NCBI GenBank assembly: GCA_000309945.1
Contig: CM001633.1
Location: 3,498,199-3,562,198, forward strand
Direction: 5' to 3'
Length of the DNA: 64,000 nucleotides
Source of the DNA: Leptolyngbyaceae cyanobacterium JSC-12
Lineage (GTDB): Bacteria; Cyanobacteriota; Cyanobacteriia; Leptolyngbyales; Leptolyngbyaceae
Position numbers and translations under genes: made by a program. The notes beneath the pieces were generated by a model. It was not told where the DNA came from. It searched no databases and saw nothing but the letters and a program-made list of their open reading frames with translations. Positions 58,973-64,000 of this stretch are shown here, in pieces. Every line of letters begins with the position of its first letter. Positions within the stretch are counted from its first letter, which is position 1.

Positions 58973-60562
58973 CTAAGCTGTGCGGTGTGCCATAAGCGTT
59001 TTTAATTCTGACTCTCCGGCGCGTCTTAATAGGTACGTTTGTCGTCCAACAAGTAGCGTTAGAACAGACAAGTGAGCCAGAAATCCAATTGCAATAGTTG
59101 TAAAGGATGCATATTCCAACGCAGCGATGGGCATGGCAGAGAATAGCCATAAAAGAACAGTTTCGCTGCTGGGATCTACCCCCAAGAGTCCCATGCTAAT
59201 CAGGGGAAGAAAAATGATGGCACCAACAGTACCTGCGGCAAACAGGGCGCGTTTGCGAGATTTGCTAAATAAGATTAACTGAGCGATCGCAGCGCAGATT
59301 AACAAAAAACTGGTGCTAAATATCAGGCTCAAAAATCCTGCAATCCGAGGATTATCACCGTTCCAGGTAGCGACCCAGGGCATGAATAATAGGACGGGAA
59401 TTAGCAGGTTAAGCGAGATCGCTACCATAGCTGGGCTTTTATCTCCCCACACTAAATCGCGCACCAGGGTTCGCTGCCAGCGTTTGCGTTGCGTTTTCGA
59501 CTCTCCGTCACGGCGATAGCGTGCCCAATCCAGCAGGGTTTGGCGATGGGGAGTCAGCGCAGTAATGATCAACACGAACCAGAACAGGTTGACCACCATC
59601 AATCCGGTGAGATCGAAGAAAGCATTACGAATGCTCCATTCGGGATAGTCGCGGAAAACGAAGCCAAAGATGAATAACTCAAACGAGAGAGTCATCAGAT
59701 AGCTCTGGCGCTTACTGAGTAACACTTGACTGGGATTGCGGAAGCGACGATTGATCGATTGCCAGAGCCAGAAGGTGGCGATCGCAAACGTCACAACAAC
59801 AAACGTCACAAACCATTCCAGGCGATAGCCAATCCAGATGGTATACCACTGTCCCAGATACAGGTAACGATCCGGTTCAACGGAACGACTACTTTGCCAG
59901 ATTTGAAAGAAGATTGTGTAGCTAAACCAGACGGCGATCGCTCCTAGCCAGCCATGTGACCCACCCAAGAAGGCATAAAACACTGCTGCAGTATACAAGA
60001 AGCAACAAGCCGCCACAGTAACCAGATAAATACTGGCAAACTCAGCCAGGGGGATACCAGCGTTTATCGCTGCCCAACTGTGCAACGGCACTGCCAGCAT
60101 CACTGCCAGCAAGGGAATTAGGGGTACGCCAAGGAGCTTACCCATCAAAATGCTGCGACTAGGTTGGGGACTGAGCCGAATAAAGTTGAGTGTCCCTCGC
60201 CGTTCTTCTTTTGCCAGGTCGCCAATCAGCATATACACACCCGCAACCAGCACAACGAACGGCATGAGCCAGCTCAAGGTTTGGAACAGGTCAAACCACC
60301 AGAGTTGCCAATTGATTTGAACATTGCCCAGCGCATCTAAAACACACTTGTTCCAGTTGTATTCGTCTTTGCCAACGCAGTAACGGCTGTAGGACGTGAG
60401 TTCGCTGGGTAGCGCCGCCCACAGATACAGTAAGATTACGCTCTGCACCAGGAGTGAACTGGCGATCGTGATGACAATATTCCGGGGTTTGAGTCGTCCT
60501 TTGACCTCTCGAAAAAACTGTGGGTTCCAATCGGAGAAGGTCATTAGCAGGTTTGGAATCAT
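58973..60562 (-). CDS. ABC-2-type transporter permease
   Basis: A 529-residue membrane protein with about 12 hydrophobic segments, opening FSDWNPQFFREVKGRLKPRNIV and carrying EERRGTLNFIRLSPQPSRSILMGK, an intracellular loop motif seen in cyanobacterial ABC-2 permeases. It lies downstream of and on the same strand as the ATPase gene, separated by 172 nt that contain a dispersed repeat. Together they likely form an exporter; the cargo is unknown. GGAG precedes the ATG. Confidence 0.85.
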   Translation of the reverse strand: MIPNLLMTFSDWNPQFFREVKGRLKPRNIVITIASSLLVQSVILLYLWAALPSELTSYSRYCVGKDEYNWNKCVLDALGNVQINWQLWWFDLFQTLSWLMPFVVLVAGVYMLIGDLAKEERRGTLNFIRLSPQPSRSILMGKLLGVPLIPLLAVMLAVPLHSWAAINAGIPLAEFASIYLVTVAACCFLYTAAVFYAFLGGSHGWLGAIAVWFSYTIFFQIWQSSRSVEPDRYLYLGQWYTIWIGYRLEWFVTFVVVTFAIATFWLWQSINRRFRNPSQVLLSKRQSYLMTLSFELFIFGFVFRDYPEWSIRNAFFDLTGLMVVNLFWFVLIITALTPHRQTLLDWARYRRDGESKTQRKRWQRTLVRDLVWGDKSPAMVAISLNLLIPVLLFMPWVATWNGDNPRIAGFLSLIFSTSFLLICAAIAQLILFSKSRKRALFAAGTVGAIIFLPLISMGLLGVDPSSETVLLWLFSAMPIAALEYASFTTIAIGFLAHLSVLTLLVGRQTYLLRRAGESELKTLMAHRTA

Positions 60563-60587
60563 GAGGAGTCTCCAAAGGAAGAATGGG

Positions 60588-60725
60588 AGGAGAAGGGAGA
60601 TGGGGCAGGTGATGAGGAAGAGGGGGGAGATGGGGCAGGAGATAGGGAATAGGGGATAGGGAATAGACTTTCGCTCACTTATTCACTTTCTACCTCCCTC
60701 ACCTTCTAACTGTCTCCTAACTTTT
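60588..60725. repeat. Purine-rich dispersed repeat between ABC genes
   Basis: GGGAGATGGGGCAGG occurs twice (60595-60609 and 60625-60639), followed by GGGAATAGGGGATAGGGAATAG and then a pyrimidine-rich arm. Same class as 9111-9214 and 26254-26385. It fills most of the 172-nt spacer. Confidence 0.65.
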
Positions 60726-60734
60726 TACTATTGA

Positions 60735-61685
60735 TTACGAGGCTTGCTGGTGTCCAAGGTTAAGGAAGATGGATTCCAGGTCTTCCTGGGCGGGATGAAA
60801 TTCAGTGAGGGGGATTTTTGCTTCAATCAGCGATCGCAACAATGTTGCACTTGCTTCGCTATCGCCAGAGAAAAAGACCTTGAGGCGGTTGTTTCCTGGT
60901 AAAGCTTCAATACCTTCTACTTCAGGATGATTTCGCAACTCAGCCTGCAATGCTTCTAAACTGCCCAGGGTGGAGAGAGTGATTTGCTGACGGCTAAGAC
61001 GCTGATAGAGGTGTTGTAAGGAGGTGCTTTCTACCAGGTAGCCCAGTTCCATAATGCCGATGGAGGTACACAGTTCTGCCAGATCACTGAGAACATGAGA
61101 CGAAATCAGAATCGTCATTTTAGCTTCTTGCAGCACTTTAATAATTTCGCGGAACTGCATCCGGGCAATGGGGTCAAGTCCAGAGACGGGTTCATCTAAC
61201 AGCAACACCAGCGGCTCGTGAATAATGGTGCGAGCAAGGCTAAGGCGTTGTTTCATGCCTCGCGATAGAGTGGAAATCTGACTGTGGCGTTTGTGGGTAA
61301 GCTGAACGAGTTCCAGCACATCTCGCAACCGCTGACCGCGACGGGGTTCTGTCAATTTATATAGGCGGGCAAAGTAATCGAGGTAATCCCAAACGGTGAG
61401 GTCGTCGTATAGGGGAAAATCGTCTGGTAGATAGCCGATTTGCCGCTTCAGGTTGGGGTTATCTTGGTCGCGCAGGAGGCGATCGCCGTTGATATAAATT
61501 TCGCCGAGAGTGGGTTCTTCAGCGGCTGCCAACATGCGGATCAGGGTTGTTTTTCCGGCTCCGTTGGGACCAATGAGTCCATACACCTCGCCAATGCCAA
61601 TATGGAGATCGATATCGTGGACTGCAATATGCCGATCAAACTGTTTGGTTAGATCCTGGGTGCGGATTGCCAGTTCATTCACCAT
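60735..61685 (-). CDS. ABC transporter ATP-binding protein
   Basis: A 316-residue ATPase of the CcmA/DrrA-like exporter group: Walker A GPNGAGKTT (39-47), Q-loop region GYLPDDFPLYDDLTV, signature LSRGMKQRLSLARTI, Walker B VLLLDEPVSGLDP, H-loop SSHVL. The C-terminal 80 residues (from about LQHLYQRLSRQQITLS) are the extra domain of this group. First gene of a pair with the permease, and divergent from truB. Cargo unknown. Confidence 0.9.
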   Translation of the reverse strand: MVNELAIRTQDLTKQFDRHIAVHDIDLHIGIGEVYGLIGPNGAGKTTLIRMLAAAEEPTLGEIYINGDRLLRDQDNPNLKRQIGYLPDDFPLYDDLTVWDYLDYFARLYKLTEPRRGQRLRDVLELVQLTHKRHSQISTLSRGMKQRLSLARTIIHEPLVLLLDEPVSGLDPIARMQFREIIKVLQEAKMTILISSHVLSDLAELCTSIGIMELGYLVESTSLQHLYQRLSRQQITLSTLGSLEALQAELRNHPEVEGIEALPGNNRLKVFFSGDSEASATLLRSLIEAKIPLTEFHPAQEDLESIFLNLGHQQAS

Positions 61686-61798
61686 AGATGTTCAAGATCT
61701 AAAAAGTTACCGCTAGCCTAGCCTCTCTCTACCGTGTTTGGCAGCTAGATTCTGAAAATTGCAACGAAATAATTTGCGATCGCACCAGTGAGCAAACC

Positions 61799-62728
61799 AT
61801 GGATGGGTTTTTGAATTTAGATAAAGCGACGGGGTTCACGTCTCATGACTGTGTAGCGAAGGTGCGCCGCCTGCTGAAGATGAAGCGGGTGGGTCATGCG
61901 GGCACGCTCGATCCAGCCGCGACTGGAGTATTGCCAATCGCGCTGGGGCGGGCAACCCGACTGCTACAATTTTTGCCGGGAGACAAAATCTACCAGGCCA
62001 CTATCCGCTTTGGCATCACCACGGCAACCGATGACCTGGAAGGAGCAGTTCTCAGGCAACAGCCTGTTCATGATTTGAGCCTGGAAACCGTTCAAGCTGC
62101 CTTAAGACACTTCCACGGCGTAATTCAGCAAATACCGCCTAATTACAGCGCGATTCAAGTGGAAGGAAAACGGTTGTATGATTTGGCGCGAGCAGGCAAG
62201 GAAATTATTGCCCAGCCACGTATGGTAGAAGTTCATCAAGTGAAAATCCTGGACTGGCGACCGGGAGAGTTTCCCGAATTGGAGGTGGAGATTGCCTGCG
62301 GTGCTGGCACCTACATTCGTGCGATCGCCCGGGATCTGGGACAACTGTTGCAAACGGGGGGCACCCTGGCAGCCCTACGCCGCATCGAGAGTAGCAGCTT
62401 TCGGTTAGAAAACAGTCTCACCCTGGAAGAACTAAGCACAGCATTGCAAACCCAGTCGTTTCAACCGATTCCGCCGGAAGTGGGCGTGGCTCATCTAGAC
62501 GCGATCGCCCTTCCTGACACGTTGGCACGTCGCTGGTGCCTGGGACAGCGCATCGCCTGGGGAGAAGTGCCCACCAACCTCATGCCTACAGCACCCATTC
62601 GCATTCAGCACGAAAGTGGCTTGTTTCTGGGCATTGGGCTACGAACTGGAACCGCTGAAACCGCTGTTCTATCCCCGCAAGTCGTGCTTACAGTGTTTCC
62701 AGAATCAAATACAGGAAGTTCCCCTTGA
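61799..62728 (+). CDS. truB: tRNA pseudouridine(55) synthase TruB
   Basis: TruB makes psi55 in the T-loop of tRNAs. The 309-residue enzyme has GFLNLDKATGFTSHD at the start, the catalytic Asp38 in GHAGTLDPAATGVLP, GTAT-type strand ATIRFGITTATDDLEG, and CGAGTYIRAIARDLG. The C-terminal region (PUA-like) is short. It is followed 97 nt later by purL; the spacer contains the 14-bp palindrome GGCGCGATCGCGCC (62768-62781). Confidence 0.95.
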   Translation: MDGFLNLDKATGFTSHDCVAKVRRLLKMKRVGHAGTLDPAATGVLPIALGRATRLLQFLPGDKIYQATIRFGITTATDDLEGAVLRQQPVHDLSLETVQAALRHFHGVIQQIPPNYSAIQVEGKRLYDLARAGKEIIAQPRMVEVHQVKILDWRPGEFPELEVEIACGAGTYIRAIARDLGQLLQTGGTLAALRRIESSSFRLENSLTLEELSTALQTQSFQPIPPEVGVAHLDAIALPDTLARRWCLGQRIAWGEVPTNLMPTAPIRIQHESGLFLGIGLRTGTAETAVLSPQVVLTVFPESNTGSSP

Positions 62729-62825
62729 GGAACGCGTGATCTGCACAATAGAATAGAGCGGTCTTGAGGCGCGATCGCGCCAGCGTTACCGTCAGGATTG
62801 CCCACCATCATTGCTGGAGTGCTCT

Positions 62826-64000
62826 ATGTCTGCCTTGTCATCTGCTCCGTTCTCACCTGAAGCGATCGCGGCAGAAGGGATTAAGCCAGAGGAATACGAA
62901 GAAATTGTGCGGCGTCTGGGACGGCATCCCAACCGGGCAGAACTGGGCATGTTTGGGGTGATGTGGTCTGAACACTGCTGTTACAAAAATTCTCGTCCGT
63001 TGTTGAAGCAGTTTCCGACTGAGGGCGATCGCATCCTGGTGGGTCCAGGCGAAAATGCTGGAGTTGTGGATTTAGGTAATGGTCTGCGGTTGGCATTCAA
63101 AATCGAGTCGCACAACCACCCATCTGCCGTGGAACCGTTTCAAGGTGCCGCCACTGGAGTCGGAGGAATTCTCCGCGATATCTTTACAATGGGTGCTCGC
63201 CCGATCGCACTGCTCAACTCTTTGCGATTTGGCTCCCTGGAAAATGCCCGAACACGACGCTTGTTTCAGGGGGTGGTAGCTGGCATTGCTCACTATGGCA
63301 ACTGCGTTGGGGTGCCAACTGTGGGCGGCGAGGTATATTTTGATCCAGTCTATTCGGGCAATCCACTCGTCAATGTCATGGCGCTGGGGTTGATGGAAAC
63401 GCCAGAAATTGTGAAATCGGGAGCCAAGGGGATTGGGAACCCGGTGCTGTATGTTGGCTCTACCACTGGGCGGGATGGCATGGGCGGTGCCAGTTTTGCC
63501 AGTGCGGAACTCAGTGATGAATCGATAGACGATCGCCCCGCGGTTCAGGTCGGCGATCCGTTCCTGGAAAAATCCTTGATTGAAGCCTGCTTAGAGGCTT
63601 TCAAAACGGGGGCAGTGGTAGCCGCACAAGACATGGGGGCAGCGGGAATTACCTGTTCCACATCTGAGATGGCAGCCAAAGGCGGCGTGGGTATTGAACT
63701 GGATCTGGACAAAATTCCAGTACGCGAAACTGGCATGGTGCCTTATGAATACTTACTGTCTGAGTCGCAAGAGCGAATGCTGTTTGTTGCAGAGAAAGGA
63801 CGGGAGCAAGAACTAATCGATATTTTCGAGCACTGGGGATTGCACGCGGTGGTCGCTGGCAGTGTAATTGAGGAGCCGATCGTCCGCATTCTGTTTAAAG
63901 GCAATGTTGCGGCTGAAATTCCGGCAACGGCTCTAGCAGACAACACACCTATTTATCATCGCGACCTGCTGCCAGAAGCCCCCGACTACGCTCAAACAGC
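62826..64000 (+). CDS. purL: Phosphoribosylformylglycinamidine synthase subunit PurL, 5' part
   Basis: The fourth step of purine synthesis (FGAR to FGAM with ATP and ammonia from PurQ). The frame starts at ATG 62826 ([18 protein letters not shown]) and is open to the window end, so about 391 codons of the expected roughly 750-780 are present. Hallmarks: [39 protein letters not shown] and [13 protein letters not shown]. Small PurL form, so PurS and PurQ should be separate genes. The 3' end is outside. Confidence 0.95.
   Translation, partial: MSALSSAPFSPEAIAAEGIKPEEYEEIVRRLGRHPNRAELGMFGVMWSEHCCYKNSRPLLKQFPTEGDRILVGPGENAGVVDLGNGLRLAFKIESHNHPSAVEPFQGAATGVGGILRDIFTMGARPIALLNSLRFGSLENARTRRLFQGVVAGIAHYGNCVGVPTVGGEVYFDPVYSGNPLVNVMALGLMETPEIVKSGAKGIGNPVLYVGSTTGRDGMGGASFASAELSDESIDDRPAVQVGDPFLEKSLIEACLEAFKTGAVVAAQDMGAAGITCSTSEMAAKGGVGIELDLDKIPVRETGMVPYEYLLSESQERMLFVAEKGREQELIDIFEHWGLHAVVAGSVIEEPIVRILFKGNVAAEIPATALADNTPIYHRDLLPEAPDYAQT

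Noticed and set aside
62768-62781. 14-bp palindrome GGCGCGATCGCGCC before purL as an operator
   Set aside because: It is an extended HIP1 octamer, which is common throughout cyanobacterial genomes; no specific regulator can be supported.

Overview
The window is cyanobacterial chromosome. The direct evidence is photosystem I genes psaF-psaJ, the phycobilisome-degradation adaptor NblA, frequent GCGATCGC (HIP1) octamers, many small cyanobacteria-specific families (DUF1830, DUF3318, Tic22-like, Asr1405/Asl0597-like), and an rRNA operon whose spacer carries tRNA-Ile and tRNA-Ala. DnaE is one uninterrupted chain at the site where many cyanobacteria carry the split DnaE intein. Together with the GNAT, pilin-like and repeat content this suggests a filamentous, Leptolyngbya-like lineage, but the genus is inference. 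No prophage, transposase, CRISPR array or plasmid-type gene was seen.

Layout. 0-5 kb: end of a Ca2+/cation antiporter, psaJ-psaF (minus) divergent from tsaD, then an alpha/beta hydrolase and an ACT-domain protein (minus) and a Ycf52/NSI-like GNAT. 5.5-9 kb: tRNA-Pro, DUF1830, a cobalamin-type radical SAM protein and an esterase. 9-16 kb: a 1059-residue SGNH/DUF1574 protein with four N-terminal repeats, a small membrane protein and ppc. 16.5-25 kb: DUF1622, GNAT, Met-rich zinc-ribbon protein, tandem CobA-like ATPase, PPOX flavoprotein, DUF3318, CHASE2 Ser/Thr kinase, DUF2993. 25-34 kb: tRNA-Leu, prmC, Tic22-like, ABC binding lipoprotein, cysK, NAD(P)HX repair enzyme, secreted proteins.

34.4-39.8 kb: a complete rrn operon (near-consensus promoter, leader, 16S, tRNA-Ile, tRNA-Ala, 23S, 5S, terminator), followed by an SSB-like gene, dnaE, a bestrophin channel, a thioredoxin-like ferredoxin, a pilin-like protein sharing its N-terminal module with the DUF1574 protein, and a GH57 branching enzyme. 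50-52 kb is a gene-poor stretch with short tandem repeats and hairpins between an RHH protein and a small regulator-like protein. 52-64 kb: tRNA-Glu, UbiB-type kinase, GAF histidine kinase, nblA, tandem universal stress protein, a Psb35-like gene with an HLR1-like RpaB site, an ABC-2 exporter pair, truB and the start of purL.

Most genes are ordinary core genes in short units. The observations most worth a second look are: a purine-rich dispersed repeat that has inserted in frame into prmC, with relatives that touch other gene ends; the shared repeat module joining the DUF1574 and pilin-like proteins; the HLR1-like promoter element; the nblA leader hairpin; the repeat-rich 50.6-51.4 kb gap; and the SSB-like gene behind the rrn terminator. 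I found no convincing multi-gene undescribed system.
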